Assembly: GCA_964342385.1 (NCBI GenBank)
Contig: CAYFGP010000016.1
Span: 6,243-70,242, forward strand
Direction of reading: 5' to 3'
From: Oceanospirillum sp964342385
Lineage (GTDB): Bacteria > Pseudomonadota > Gammaproteobacteria > Pseudomonadales > Halomonadaceae
DNA: 64,000 bases
How positions within the stretch are numbered: the first letter of the stretch is position 1; each line of letters begins with the position of its first letter. Positions 44,472-54,760 of this stretch are shown here, one piece after another. The position numbers were made by a program, and so were the translations under genes. The notes beneath the pieces were generated by a model. It was given only the letters and a program-made list of their open reading frames with translations. It did not search any database and was not told the DNA's origin.

Positions 44472-45374
44472 ATGGATACCCTGGTAGCAATGAAGTCTTT
44501 TGTTAGAGTCGTCGAAACAGGTAGCTTTTCCGCTGTAGCTAAAGAGGAGGACACTACTCAAGCCACCATCAGCAAACGGGTTGCGGCTTTGGAATCTGAT
44601 CTAGGTGTCCGTTTATTAGTTCGGGGCAGCCGCATTCACCAACTTACAGAAACCGGACAAAGCTACTATGAACGCGTGATTAATATTCTGGCTGAGATTG
44701 AGCAGGCAGAATCTGAAGCCCGATCACTAATGACGACACCAAGAGGAAAGCTGCGGGTAACGGTTCCTACGATGTTTGGCTGTTTGTATATTTCCCCAGT
44801 GATCGCCGAATTTCTGGCCGACTATCCTGAAATTGAACTGGATCTAAAGTTTAGTGAGCGAATGTTAGACTTGGTTGAAGAGGGTATTGATATCGCAATT
44901 CGTTTAGGGGATTTAAAAGACTCATCCATGATCGCCAAACGCCTCGGTTATGATGACCTGATTATCGTCGCTTCACCCAGTTATCTGGCAAAACATTCCA
45001 TACCTCAGCATCCCAGTGAACTGAGTCAGCACAACTGCCTGGTCTACAGTTTGTCAGAAAAGGGCACCGTATGGAGTTTCTCCAATCAACCCGCTGATAC
45101 CGCCGTACATGTCAGTGGGAACTTCCAGTGTGATACGGGCTTCGGGTTGATGGAAATGCTGCTAGCAAATGCAGGTATTGCTCTGATGCCGACCTGGTTG
45201 GTAGCGCCCTATCTCCAATCCGGTCAATTAGTGCATATCCTAGAAGATTATTACCGACGCTATCCGATCAATGCGGTATATCCACAGAATCGTTATATTC
45301 CACTAAAAACAAAATGCTTTTTGGATTTTATGGCAGAAACGATTAGGACAGATCCCGTGCTAATGAACATCTGA
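44472..45374 (+). CDS. LysR family transcriptional regulator
   Basis: A 300-residue regulator. Residues 1-60 are the winged HTH (FVRVVETGSFSAVAKEEDTTQATISKRVAALESDLGVRLLVRG). Residues 90-295 are the type 2 periplasmic-binding-like effector domain (LRVTVPTMFGCLYISPVIAEFL; LVEEGIDIAIRLG). Divergent from the pirin operon, with a T-N11-A palindrome between them. A tetranucleotide repeat sits in its leader. The inducer is unknown. Confidence 0.93.
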   Translation: MDTLVAMKSFVRVVETGSFSAVAKEEDTTQATISKRVAALESDLGVRLLVRGSRIHQLTETGQSYYERVINILAEIEQAESEARSLMTTPRGKLRVTVPTMFGCLYISPVIAEFLADYPEIELDLKFSERMLDLVEEGIDIAIRLGDLKDSSMIAKRLGYDDLIIVASPSYLAKHSIPQHPSELSQHNCLVYSLSEKGTVWSFSNQPADTAVHVSGNFQCDTGFGLMEMLLANAGIALMPTWLVAPYLQSGQLVHILEDYYRRYPINAVYPQNRYIPLKTKCFLDFMAETIRTDPVLMNI

Positions 45375-45390
45375 GCACAAATATCGAAGG

Positions 45391-45425
45391 AAGCCTGAAG
45401 CTCAAAATAAGTGGGCATCAGGCTT
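45391..45425 (+). terminator. Weak rho-independent terminator after the LysR gene
   Basis: AAGCCTGA pairs with TCAGGCTT, followed by only two further T residues; 16 bp after the stop. A 19-nt loop weakens it. Confidence 0.4.
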
Positions 45426-45529
45426 TTGCCAGATTTAAACGTTGAACCTTGCAATCCAGAGGCAACTGTATTGCACAGTCAAAGAGATAGCAAAAGCCTG
45501 AAGGATAACGATCTACCTGAACAAAGGCC

Positions 45530-45865
45530 TTAAGCCTTCTTAACAAATGCCGCAGTGATCATCATTTCACCGGCACCGTCTACTCTGCAGTCCAGCTGGT
45601 GGTCTTTACCTTCAACCATGCGACGGATCACCGCTTTTGTACCGATTTTCAATACCTGAGAGCTGCCTTTTACCTTCAGATCTTTGATAAAGGTGATCTT
45701 ATCGCCATCTTGCAAGCGGGTGCCGTTGGCATCACGAATGTCTAAGGATTCTTCTTCAGCAACCTCTGTTGGGTTCCACTCGTATCCACACTCTGGGCAG
45801 ATCATCAGTTCCTGATCTTGGTATACGTATTCAGAGTTGCATTTCAGGCAAGGAGGAAGAGACAT
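45530..45865 (-). CDS. phnA: PhnA family zinc-ribbon protein
   Basis: A 111-residue protein of the PhnA/YjdM family. The N-terminal zinc ribbon has CLKC (residues 6-9) and CPEC (about 23-26). The C-terminal PhnA domain carries DANGTRLQDGDKITFIKDLKVKGSSQVLKIGTKA. E. coli PhnA was once linked to phosphonate use, but the family's role is unsettled. Monocistronic. Confidence 0.93.
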   Translation of the reverse strand: MSLPPCLKCNSEYVYQDQELMICPECGYEWNPTEVAEEESLDIRDANGTRLQDGDKITFIKDLKVKGSSQVLKIGTKAVIRRMVEGKDHQLDCRVDGAGEMMITAAFVKKA

Positions 45866-46035
45866 ACAATATTACTTCTATAAAATGAGTTTGGCGTGCA
45901 TGGTAATCGGGCCATGCGGTGTTGGCGAGTATTTTAACTGAAATTCATCATATTTTTCGACAAGTTAGCGCTTTTACCAGTGATGATCTACAAGCAACGG
46001 CTTTGCTAATAGCTAGAGCTTAACAATAAAAAGCA

Positions 46036-46070
46036 GTCGAAATACGCCTATGAGCATAGCGCATTTCGAC
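46036..46070 (-). terminator. Rho-independent terminator of the chemoreceptor gene
   Basis: A stem GTCGAAAT/ATTTCGAC with inner pairing, followed on the minus strand by TGCTTTTTATTG, 70 bp past the chemoreceptor stop. Confidence 0.65.
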
Positions 46071-46141
46071 CGTTAAATTGTTTTTCTATTAGGACTCGAT
46101 TGATTTCCAACCAGAGCTATCCCTACATCGAGAGCATCAAA

Positions 46142-48022
46142 TCACACTTTGAATTTAGAGATCAGCTGCTCCAACTGTTGAGCATTTTGATCAATCAGCC
46201 CTGTATGCTCACCAATGGCACGATTGGCCTCGTGATTACTGGTAATCTCTTTCGCGATGCCATCCATGCTTTGCGCCATCTGTCCTGTTGTCAGAGCAAC
46301 CTCCTGAATGGCCAGTTCAATAGTTTTAGTCTGTTGGGCGGCATCAGATGTTTGCTGTTCGATATGACGAATCGCCTGCTCAGCCTGTTCTCCCAATGCC
46401 CGACCTTTTTCAACTTCAGACTGGTTTTGAGCCATGATCTGGATGACCTTTTTGGTCTCCTGCTGGATGCGATTGATCTTATCAGTGATATTGCCAGTGG
46501 CTTGTACGGTCTGCTCCGCCAAGGCGCGTACTTCATCAGCCACGACGGCAAAACCACGTCCCGCTTCGCCAGCGCGGGCTGCTTCAATGGCTGCATTTAA
46601 AGCCAATAGATTGGTTTGCTCGGCAACCCCTTCAATCAATTCAATAACGCTATCAATTTCCTGAGATTGTTTACCCAAGCGCTCAACAGATTCACTGGAG
46701 CTTTGCACACTTCTGGCTACTGTTTGCAATGAATCCAGAGCTTGAGAGATCACCTCGGCGCCCTGTTTAGAGGTCTGATACGCTGTTTCTGTAGCCTGAC
46801 TAACCTGCTGAGTGCTCTGTGCGATCTGCTCTGTCGTCACACTGATCTCTTCAGTTGAAGTCACCATAGAGCTACTTTGATCAGTAATCTGTTCACTCCC
46901 CTGTTGAATACTCTGTTGCGCATTGGCCACTTCACTGGATGTATTTTTCAAGGTGGCAATACTGTGTTGAATATGAGCGATCAGCTGTTTGATATTGTCG
47001 CTCATATTATTGGTGCACTGGGCCAACTGATAGAACTCGTCATTGGCATTGCTGCCACTATTCAGTTTTCCGGTTAAATCCCCCTGAGCGATTTGATTCA
47101 ACACGTCCAAGGTTTGTTGCATATTTCGACGAATAGAAAGGGATACAGAAGCTACAATCACTGTTGCTAACAAGGCTAGCACCAGACTGCCAATAACTAT
47201 CGACTGCTGGGCCTGGCTGCGGGTTTGTTCAACGTTATGCTGTGCCGACAAGGCAAGCTTCTCGTTTAATAATATATTCGCTTGCAGGATCGTTGTGGCC
47301 ACGGCTTCTCGACTACTTAACAGCGTTTGGTTCAGGAGCGCCTGTTGCATCTTTAATTCAATAACAACATCGACGGCCTGCTCATACTGAGTGAGAAACT
47401 CATTAAAGTAGTCTTCAAAGTTAAGCTTTCTCATCTTCTCTCGTAGCTGAGTCAGCAACTGAAGTACTTGATCTCTACTCTCTGGATTAGGATCAATTAA
47501 AAAACTCTTCTCAGCCGTTAGGGCTTCTTTAAAAATACCTGAGAAGGTAGACATAATAGAGAGCTTTTCTTTTAGTTGATTACCCGCAGCAGTCAATTCA
47601 TTAACAGCACCTTGACCATCCCCAGAATCCAGCTGTTTACTGAGTACCAGCACCTGCTCCAACTGTTGTAGATAATCTGGCATCTGCTGACGGATATCGG
47701 TCAATAAAGCGACCGCTTTTGCATTCACTAATGGGCTAACGGCTTCAGTTAGATCAGCCTGATGCTGAGCCTGTAACTGCTGTAATAGACCTTCCGCCTG
47801 CTGTAAGTTTTCAACAGAGGTGTGCTCTCTCAGTTTTTCTAAACTGAGCAATTTAATCTGTAGTTGATTGATTGTGTTAGTGGCTTGGTTGATATGACTC
47901 TGTTCACTGGAGGCGGTATTCATCAGGTTTAACTGTCGAGTGCTATACCAACCCATTAGGCTGAAACCTACAATGCTTACCAGCACTATCAGAATCAGCT
48001 TCTGCTTTAAAGAGAGGTTCAT
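46142..48022 (-). CDS. Methyl-accepting chemotaxis protein with periplasmic helical-bundle sensor
   Basis: A 626-residue transmembrane chemoreceptor. I start at the ATG at 48022, which has GGAG upstream. TM1 is near residues 9-28 and TM2 near 275-297. The 245-residue periplasmic part between them is all-helical and Gln/Leu-rich, a four-helix-bundle (HBM-like) sensor with no recognisable ligand motif. HAMP follows, then the signalling domain with NLLALNAAIEAARAGE and GRGFAVVADEVRALAEQT. Monocistronic. The ligand is unknown. Confidence 0.92.
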   Translation of the reverse strand: MNLSLKQKLILIVLVSIVGFSLMGWYSTRQLNLMNTASSEQSHINQATNTINQLQIKLLSLEKLREHTSVENLQQAEGLLQQLQAQHQADLTEAVSPLVNAKAVALLTDIRQQMPDYLQQLEQVLVLSKQLDSGDGQGAVNELTAAGNQLKEKLSIMSTFSGIFKEALTAEKSFLIDPNPESRDQVLQLLTQLREKMRKLNFEDYFNEFLTQYEQAVDVVIELKMQQALLNQTLLSSREAVATTILQANILLNEKLALSAQHNVEQTRSQAQQSIVIGSLVLALLATVIVASVSLSIRRNMQQTLDVLNQIAQGDLTGKLNSGSNANDEFYQLAQCTNNMSDNIKQLIAHIQHSIATLKNTSSEVANAQQSIQQGSEQITDQSSSMVTSTEEISVTTEQIAQSTQQVSQATETAYQTSKQGAEVISQALDSLQTVARSVQSSSESVERLGKQSQEIDSVIELIEGVAEQTNLLALNAAIEAARAGEAGRGFAVVADEVRALAEQTVQATGNITDKINRIQQETKKVIQIMAQNQSEVEKGRALGEQAEQAIRHIEQQTSDAAQQTKTIELAIQEVALTTGQMAQSMDGIAKEITSNHEANRAIGEHTGLIDQNAQQLEQLISKFKV

Positions 48023-48478
48023 ATTTTGCTCCGGGGAATTATATTTATTATTTAAAACAAGCCTGACACCAGTCCCGATAACACTCTGAGCAGTACACAG
48101 AACCCACTGTGACATCACAGCTCAAGAGCTTGTTGAACCCGTTGGTTATCGGTAGAAATGCTTGTCCACATGCATGCTTTATTAGCTTCTGTTGTTTACT
48201 CCGCGCTATTTTTCTATGCCGAAACCATGCAAAAAATCCCTCTTCTACAACACCATTCTGGCTGCGACAACTAGAAACTCAGACAGATTGTTTTTAAGTG
48301 AAAAATCCACAAATGGCGAAACCAATGCCAGAGGTTTGATGGCACCAGATCCAACCTGACGGGATAGCACTCATCACTGTAGAGCAGTTTTATGGCTGGA
48401 AAAATTCAGATGTCTTTATGTTCACATAAGGAAATGTGAACTGAGGAAAGGACAGTAAAAGGCGGACGGAAGAAGAAG
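48023..48478. other. Intergenic region between two minus-strand genes
   Basis: It holds the chemoreceptor promoter. A hairpin GTTCACAT/ATGTGAAC at 48420-48441 lies just after the next gene's stop and may end it. Short plus-strand frames here have no support. Confidence 0.35.
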
Positions 48479-48886
48479 TCAGACACTTTGCATAGAGGCC
48501 TGGCCGACCACCTCTTTAGCAAACTCATCAATCATACTTTCAAGGATCTGGTCCAACCCCTGGGTATCCAGTGATAAGGTGTAATTAGAGGAAATATGGA
48601 AACCCACCAGATCCATTTTGGCTTCAATATTATAGGGAGGGTTGGAGTAAAAGCTGAGCTGATAGTTTTCTAGATCAGCTTGCTGGTGATCAACAAAAAT
48701 CAGCTGGGCGATCAAGGAGTTACGCGGACTATTGTTAAGCATAAGCCTGACATCATAACCAAGCAGTTTGAGATGCTCTGAGACAGATACCAACTTTCTG
48801 ATAATTACAATATCTGGGTTTAGCTGATCTTTATTTACTTGCACGAGATATTTCCCTATCACCTGACATACCGAGCAAAATAGCAT
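48479..48886 (-). CDS. Hypothetical protein, 135 residues
   Basis: I do not recognise this protein. It has no signal peptide. The sequence alternates short strands and helices (DIVIIRKLVSVSEHLKLLGYDVRLML; NSLIAQLIFVDHQQADLENYQLSFYSNPP), which suggests a small alpha/beta domain. Two Cys lie close to the N terminus (MLFCSVC). The ribosome binding site is weak. Confidence rests on open-frame length and protein-like composition. Confidence 0.5.
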   Translation of the reverse strand: MLFCSVCQVIGKYLVQVNKDQLNPDIVIIRKLVSVSEHLKLLGYDVRLMLNNSPRNSLIAQLIFVDHQQADLENYQLSFYSNPPYNIEAKMDLVGFHISSNYTLSLDTQGLDQILESMIDEFAKEVVGQASMQSV

Positions 48887-49129
48887 TCAGATACTTATCA
48901 GAATTAAACATCAGTACTGATGAAAAGAGCTATTAGAAAAGAGCTTTCACACTAACATCTTTGCCTTTATTGATATATTAGGGATACCCCTAGTTTTTAC
49001 CCGGATATGGCGTATTTTGTCGCGCTACCAGTGCTAACCCTTACCATCCGGGCAACTTGATAAATCTCTAAACTTGATGAACCACTAATAAACCCCTCCT
49101 CATACAAACACAGGGTTTTATCAACACCA

Positions 49130-49375
49130 TCAGGACAATTGCTTTTCTTGGTCAGTTTGTTGCTGATGGGCCTCAGCACAACTTTGGCAGATGCAGGCTT
49201 TTCTTTTCAGCTCAGCAGGCACCTGATCTAACAACGCCGCTGGAAAAGTAATATCTGAATTATTACACCAGCAGGCTTTCTCTGTATCGCCACATGCCAG
49301 ATTAACGCAGTGATTACTTTGCTGACATAAAGGACATTTCATAGGGTTGACTATAACGGGTGCTCTCTTTGTCAT
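49130..49375 (-). CDS. Cysteine-rich CWC family protein
   Basis: An 81-residue protein with CPLCQQSNHCVN, ACGDTEKACWCNN and KACICQSCAEAHQ, giving the cysteine spacing of the CWC family, presumably binding zinc. The start could be the ATG at 49375 or MKCPLCQ at 49339. Its function is unknown. Confidence 0.8.
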   Translation of the reverse strand: MTKRAPVIVNPMKCPLCQQSNHCVNLACGDTEKACWCNNSDITFPAALLDQVPAELKRKACICQSCAEAHQQQTDQEKQLS

Positions 49376-49664
49376 CTCATTTTCTCTATTACTTTCAAAG
49401 CATTATCTCGTATCAGTCCAGAAAACTATATTGACATTGCCATGGGTACAGTCAAGCCAACCATCCTTTTAGTAGCTTGAAGCAACCAGACGATGAGTGA
49501 CGTCATAGCCGGTAATAAAGTGTAATAGCGCTACTTGTTTAGAAAAACTAGGCTTTAAAGCAGAACAAGACATGATCAATCGCGTTACTGGGCTAGCACA
49601 TTATTCAGATATCGCATTTTTCGGGCATTGTGTTAGTCAGATTTAAATAAAGGTGGAATAGGTT

Positions 49665-49904
49665 ATGGCAAACTCTCTCTACAGCACAGATTCTAGTGCA
49701 AATACAGGCTCTCTCGGCGACACAGATTCTTTTGTTTATACAGAGTTTCAGACCGATAACCGCTTTAATAACAACTACAGCCTGTTTTATACCTACAACA
49801 GCTGCCACTACTATCCTGATATTTTACGTCAGCCTTTTTCTCTAAGCAGTTATGCTTCCCTTGCACTTGAGATGGTTCGCAGAGTGCTGCTACGGACTTA
49901 TTGA
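49665..49904 (+). CDS. Small hypothetical protein
   Basis: A 79-residue frame with AGGTGGAATAGGTT before the ATG. It is rich in Ser, Asn, Tyr and Asp at first (NRFNNNYSLFYTYNSCHYYPD) and then has a short amphipathic end (ALEMVRRVLLRTY). Not recognised; it ends 13 bp from the convergent GGDEF/EAL gene. Confidence 0.35.
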   Translation: MANSLYSTDSSANTGSLGDTDSFVYTEFQTDNRFNNNYSLFYTYNSCHYYPDILRQPFSLSSYASLALEMVRRVLLRTY

Positions 49905-49917
49905 AACAAATACGGGC

Positions 49918-52900
49918 TTATTGAAACAAGTGCTCAGGAGCAGCAAGTAAGAGGTTCAACTCTTCAATAGGGAGTGGTTTACTGTAAAGATACCCTTGCC
50001 CTTCATTACAGCCAGAGTTCAAGAGAAACTTCGCTTGTGCCGGAGTCTCGATACCTTCTGCGATGACGGTTAGGTCAAGGCTACGGCCCATAGCAATGAT
50101 TGCGTCTGCAATGGCCATATCATTACTGTCTTCAGGTATATCACGCACAAAGCTCTGATCAATCTTGAGCTTATGAATAGGTAAAGCTTTAAGGTAACTG
50201 AGTGAAGAGTAACCTGTACCAAAATCATCAATAGCCAGAGTGATTCCCATCTTTCTCAGTTCATGTAGCTCAGCAATAGCGTATTCAGCCCGCTGCATAA
50301 TAAAGGTTTCTGTCACTTCCAACTCAATATAACGCGCATCCAGACCCGTTTGCTGCATAGCGCTCTCAACTTCCTGCACCAAGCCTCCCCGCTTAATTTG
50401 CGGGCCTGCCACATTGATAGCAACACGTCCAAAATCAAGCCCTTGCTGTAACCACTCAACCCCCTGCTGACAAGCGGTTAACATCACCCAACGACCAATA
50501 GCATGAATCAAACCCGCCTCTTCTGCTACGGGGATAAACTTTGCGGGTGAGATTACGCCCAACTGAGGGTGTTTCCAGCGAATCAGTGCCTCCAGGCCGA
50601 TAATTTTACGTTCCTGTAAACAGATCTGGGGCTGATACACCAGATAGAACTCATCATTGCTGATCGCCTGACGCAAACTGTTTTCCAGAAGAACCCGCTC
50701 AAAAGCGTTTTTGGTTAACTCCTGAGTGTAGAAGTGATAGTCATCCCGACCATTCTCCTTTGCCCGGTACATGGCAGCATCAGCATTTCGCAGTAGAGAA
50801 TGCCCATCCTCACCGTCATCGGGATACAAACAGATGCCTAGGCTGGCCGTAACACTGACCTCGTGATCATCCAGCACAAAGGGAGGTTTAAAAACTCTGA
50901 TGATCTTTTCAGCGATCACAGAAACATCTCTTGAATCGTGGGCGTTTTCTAATAGAAGCACAAACTCGTCACCTCCTATACGGGCAACAGTATCATCTTG
51001 ACGCACGACACCAGTGAATCGTTGTGCCGCTTCCAGCAGTAACTTATCACCCACCAGATGGCCCAAACTGTCATTGATATGCTTGAAACGATCCAGATCC
51101 AGAAAGATCACCACCAATTGGTGCCCCAGACGATTTGAGCGCAAAATCGCTTGTTCCAGACGCTCATTCAGCAGTAAACGATTTGGCAGACCGGTAAGGG
51201 GATCATGGTGAGCCAGATGATCCAGTTTTTCCTGAGATTGTTTGATCTGGCTGATATCGGAAAACACTGCCACATAGTGCGTGCGCTCGCCGTCCGCATC
51301 AAAAACAGTGCTGATATTGAGCCATTCAGGAAACACACTGCCGTCCTTACGGCGATTCCAGATCTCCCCCCGCCACTGTCCGGTTTCCATTAGAGAGCGC
51401 CACATGCCCTGATAGAAGCTCGCATCGTGACGTCCTGATTGCCAGATTCTTGGGTTATCCCCCAATACCTCATCTTTTGAGTAGCCAAGAATATCGCTAA
51501 ATGCAGGATTGGTATCAAGGATATTGCCTTCCAGATCACAGATAATCACCCCTTCAGAGGTATTATCGTAAACACTGGCAGATAAACGCAGCCGCTCCTC
51601 AATCTCCTTCCTCTCGGTAATATCTTGAATGATGCCTAACAGCTTTTTCGCTTCCCCCTGACTATCCAACTGACGTTCTGCTTTGCAGTAGATCCAGCGA
51701 ATTTCACCGTCAGGGCGCACAATTCTGAATTCGATCTCAAAGGTTTGCCCGCTAAGGATCACGTTACGCAGCTGCTGAGAGACCAGAGGCCAATCCTCTT
51801 CCAGCACGATCTGCTTAAAGAAGCCGCGACCATCTTCTGTATTCACGATCCGGCCTGAGATCGTATCCACTTCTGGAGAGGCCTTTGCCAAACGACTGGC
51901 AAAGTCATACTCCCAGTATCCCAGATTGGCGATATGCCCTGCTTCCAACAGGTTACGCTCATTATCTTTTATACGCGCCAATAACAGGTTATTGGATAGT
52001 ACCGTTGAAACCCGGTCAGCAATCGCCATAAACAGTTGCTGTTCGGTCTCGCTCCACTCCCGAAAACGGTCACACTGGTGTACGCCCAACAACCAGGATT
52101 CTTCCCCAGGTGGATGCAAAGGGATCATCATCTGGCTTTTAATGCATAGCTCGGTGATGTAACTGGGGATATCACTACCATGACTCTGAATCATCACTGG
52201 GCTGGCCGCATGCTGGGCCTGTGCCATCAAGCCAGATGAATAATCATCCAGCGGAATATCAATACCTTTAGCAAAAGCCCCTGGATATTCGGGTACGGTG
52301 GACTCAACAGGTACCGTAAAAAATGCCGCATTGGGATTACAGGGGTAGACCAACCAGGCACGATCCACTTCGAAGATCTGCAGGATCAGCTGGGTAAGTT
52401 TTTCCAATAACGCATCGGCATCCTGCTCCTTTACCAGTTCTTTCGAGACCAGATCCAGGCTTTCCAGATACCAGGTATGGGCTTTGATTTTTAGAGATGA
52501 AGCTCGGCGGGATAACACTGCAGCAAACGTTTCTGCAACGGTTTTCAACAACCGAATATCCTCTTCGGGCCATGCTCTGTCATTGTCTTCCGAATCAAAA
52601 CCGATAAAGCCCTTAAAACAGCCTTCGTAGAACAAAGGCACGTTAATCATTGAAGCGATACCGGTTTCAGCCATAAATTGACGTAAGGGCTCCAGTTCTT
52701 CATCAGCTTGAGTATCCGCAGTTAAATACAGAAAGCCGTTGCGACTCATACTGTTGAACACACCTTCAAACTGCTCCAATGGCGCAGACTGAAACTCCTC
52801 CTTTTGGGGATCAACACCAAGATCACACCACTCATGACTGTTGGTAAAACTGATACCAGAAGGGTCAACCTGAAACAGATAACTGCGCTGCGCTTTTACA

Positions 52901-53808
52901 CTGCGTCCCATCGATTCCAGTGCCTGATCCAGCATAGGGTCCAGGTTATCATCCGTGGCACGAGTCAAATTCGCAGTAACTTCCGCCAACGCTTTTTCCA
53001 GGTCGAGCCTATAGCGTAGTTCATCCTCAGTGCGCTTTTGCTTTGACAGATCCACCCCGGAACTTAAGCTACCAACGATGTGTCCAGCCTCATCCTCCAT
53101 CAAAGCGTTGTGCCACGCGACCATCAAGTGATGACCATCAGCGGTAACGACCTCGTTTTCAAAATACTCAGTACTCTCGATCTCTCCAGCCATCAAGCTT
53201 TGAAAGATTGGGAAAATGTCACTCATACCTTCCGGCTGGGGCAAACAGATCTCAAACCAGTTTTTACCCAGCAGTTGCTCACGTTGATAACCTAACAGCT
53301 GACAAGCATAGGGATTGATCATCTTAATACGACCATCGCTATCCAGAGCCACCATCATTGCCTGCATGGTATTAAGGTATTTATTTTGCAGATGGTGTTC
53401 ATATTTCAGTCGTTGTTCGCTGAAACTCAGTGCGGACTGGGCAGCCTTCAGGTGGCTGATATCTCTGGAGATAACAAATACGCCCTTAACCTTGCCATTA
53501 ATCAGTAGAGGGCCTTTAGTGGTAAGACGAAGGCTGCTTTGCTCGCCAACTGTGACTTTTTCCTCATAGGTTTCTGTCTCTTGACTTGCCATGATGCGTT
53601 TATCGTCCAAACGCATCTTTTTAGCCATGGCTTTAGGATAGAGATCAAAGTCAGTTTTTCCGATGATGTCTTCCCGCTTTAGACCAAGGACATCGGAGAG
53701 CCCTTCACTGACAGTCAGATAATGGCCCTGACTGTCTTTAATAAAGGTAATAGCATGAGTACCTGTCATTAAAACGGTGAGCATGGCGTCCAGTCTGCTT
53801 TTATCCAT
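49918..53808 (-). CDS. Multi-sensor GGDEF-EAL protein (c-di-GMP turnover)
   Basis: A 1296-residue cytoplasmic protein with no signal peptide. Order: PAS (about 10-125), PAS (about 140-265), GAF (about 290-440), GAF (about 455-630), PAS-PAC (about 650-765; EEDWPLVSQQL...GEIRWIYCKAERQ), PAS (about 770-885; GVIICDLEGNILDTNPAF), GGDEF (about 890-1055) with intact VARIGGDEFVLLLE, and EAL (about 1065-1290) with IIGLEALIRWKHP, ELEVTETFIM, IDDFGTGYSSLSYLK and LKIDQSFV. Both enzymatic signatures are intact, so it may both make and degrade c-di-GMP. Divergent from the MarR gene. Signals unknown. Confidence 0.93.
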   Translation of the reverse strand: MDKSRLDAMLTVLMTGTHAITFIKDSQGHYLTVSEGLSDVLGLKREDIIGKTDFDLYPKAMAKKMRLDDKRIMASQETETYEEKVTVGEQSSLRLTTKGPLLINGKVKGVFVISRDISHLKAAQSALSFSEQRLKYEHHLQNKYLNTMQAMMVALDSDGRIKMINPYACQLLGYQREQLLGKNWFEICLPQPEGMSDIFPIFQSLMAGEIESTEYFENEVVTADGHHLMVAWHNALMEDEAGHIVGSLSSGVDLSKQKRTEDELRYRLDLEKALAEVTANLTRATDDNLDPMLDQALESMGRSVKAQRSYLFQVDPSGISFTNSHEWCDLGVDPQKEEFQSAPLEQFEGVFNSMSRNGFLYLTADTQADEELEPLRQFMAETGIASMINVPLFYEGCFKGFIGFDSEDNDRAWPEEDIRLLKTVAETFAAVLSRRASSLKIKAHTWYLESLDLVSKELVKEQDADALLEKLTQLILQIFEVDRAWLVYPCNPNAAFFTVPVESTVPEYPGAFAKGIDIPLDDYSSGLMAQAQHAASPVMIQSHGSDIPSYITELCIKSQMMIPLHPPGEESWLLGVHQCDRFREWSETEQQLFMAIADRVSTVLSNNLLLARIKDNERNLLEAGHIANLGYWEYDFASRLAKASPEVDTISGRIVNTEDGRGFFKQIVLEEDWPLVSQQLRNVILSGQTFEIEFRIVRPDGEIRWIYCKAERQLDSQGEAKKLLGIIQDITERKEIEERLRLSASVYDNTSEGVIICDLEGNILDTNPAFSDILGYSKDEVLGDNPRIWQSGRHDASFYQGMWRSLMETGQWRGEIWNRRKDGSVFPEWLNISTVFDADGERTHYVAVFSDISQIKQSQEKLDHLAHHDPLTGLPNRLLLNERLEQAILRSNRLGHQLVVIFLDLDRFKHINDSLGHLVGDKLLLEAAQRFTGVVRQDDTVARIGGDEFVLLLENAHDSRDVSVIAEKIIRVFKPPFVLDDHEVSVTASLGICLYPDDGEDGHSLLRNADAAMYRAKENGRDDYHFYTQELTKNAFERVLLENSLRQAISNDEFYLVYQPQICLQERKIIGLEALIRWKHPQLGVISPAKFIPVAEEAGLIHAIGRWVMLTACQQGVEWLQQGLDFGRVAINVAGPQIKRGGLVQEVESAMQQTGLDARYIELEVTETFIMQRAEYAIAELHELRKMGITLAIDDFGTGYSSLSYLKALPIHKLKIDQSFVRDIPEDSNDMAIADAIIAMGRSLDLTVIAEGIETPAQAKFLLNSGCNEGQGYLYSKPLPIEELNLLLAAPEHLFQ

Positions 53809-53839
53809 CCAGTGCCCCTAGGTCAGTAAAGCGGTGTGT

Positions 53840-53930
53840 TAAGCACTCACACAGAAGTTTCTCTTTAGCAGATGGCTTCATTCTTCAGCCCCTGGCCAAA
53901 AATATCGAAACACTTTTGTGTAAGTGTGTA
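53840..53930 (-). repeat. Palindromic intergenic repeat, copy B
   Basis: A 91-bp element that on the minus strand begins TACACACTTACACAAAAGTG and ends GTGAGTGCTTA, matching copy A at 40755-40846 over its whole length. It lies in the promoter gap between the GGDEF/EAL protein and MarR. Confidence 0.7.
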
Positions 53931-54067
53931 CAAACGATACCTATTTAAATAATCGACCTATTAAAAAAGAATAGCAAACACTTTGATTTTTCAAAGATTT
54001 CTAAACCGAAATCCGTTTATGGCATAATGAGTGAAAATAAAGAATAACTTATAGAAGAATATCTAAA

Positions 54068-54661
54068 ATGACGTTACCTCCTCGTCAAAAAGCTTTTCAG
54101 CTGACCGAGCGCTTGGAACAACCTCTGGATCTCTATAATCATCTACCCTATAGAGTCGCAGTGATCAGCAACTTGTTAATGCTTGATCGTGATATTGCAA
54201 TCCGCTCCTCAGCTGATTTAGCGCCGAGGGAACTGCGAGTGCTACTGAATGTGGGCTCTTATATGCCCATTACCTCAGCGGATGTGGCTTATCAAACCCG
54301 TATCGATTCATATACTGTCAGCCGGGCTGTCTCCACGCTGAATAAAAAGGGCTATCTGGTCTTTGAGTCTGCCGAGAACAATAAACGGGTAAAATTATTA
54401 GCACTGACAGAAAAAGGGATTGAGGTTTATCACCAACTGTGTGATCAGATTGATCAGAGAGCAGATAAACTCTCAAGCGTTTTAAGCCAAAAAGAACAGT
54501 CAGAGCTATTTCGTATGCTGGCTCTGATTGAGGATCGTGCAGAACACCTATTAGCGAACCAAGCTAAAGACCTGCAACTGGCGGGAGAAACAATACCTGC
54601 GGATCAAAAAGAGTTAATCCGTTGGCGTAAAAAGAGCGCTCGTTTACTGGAAGAGGATTAA
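54068..54661 (+). CDS. MarR family transcriptional regulator
   Basis: A 197-residue regulator, longer than the usual 140-160 because of a charged C-terminal extension. The winged HTH is at about 55-125 (LAPRELRVLLNVGSYMPITSADVAYQTRIDSYTVSRAVSTLNKKGYLVFESAENNKRVKLLALTEKG). Divergent from the GGDEF/EAL gene. Its ligand is unknown. Confidence 0.9.
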   Translation: MTLPPRQKAFQLTERLEQPLDLYNHLPYRVAVISNLLMLDRDIAIRSSADLAPRELRVLLNVGSYMPITSADVAYQTRIDSYTVSRAVSTLNKKGYLVFESAENNKRVKLLALTEKGIEVYHQLCDQIDQRADKLSSVLSQKEQSELFRMLALIEDRAEHLLANQAKDLQLAGETIPADQKELIRWRKKSARLLEED

Positions 54662-54760
54662 ACGAGCACTCTGCAGACCCGACTAGTGATGGTTCTTTAC
54701 TTAGTGACGGCTCTTTACTGAAGAAGAATACCTCGGTTTACCCAAAGAGCGTAACCGCCA

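Noticed and set aside
48997..49179. 60-codon minus-strand frame
   Set aside because: It overlaps the CWC protein gene, has no ribosome binding site and no recognisable features.
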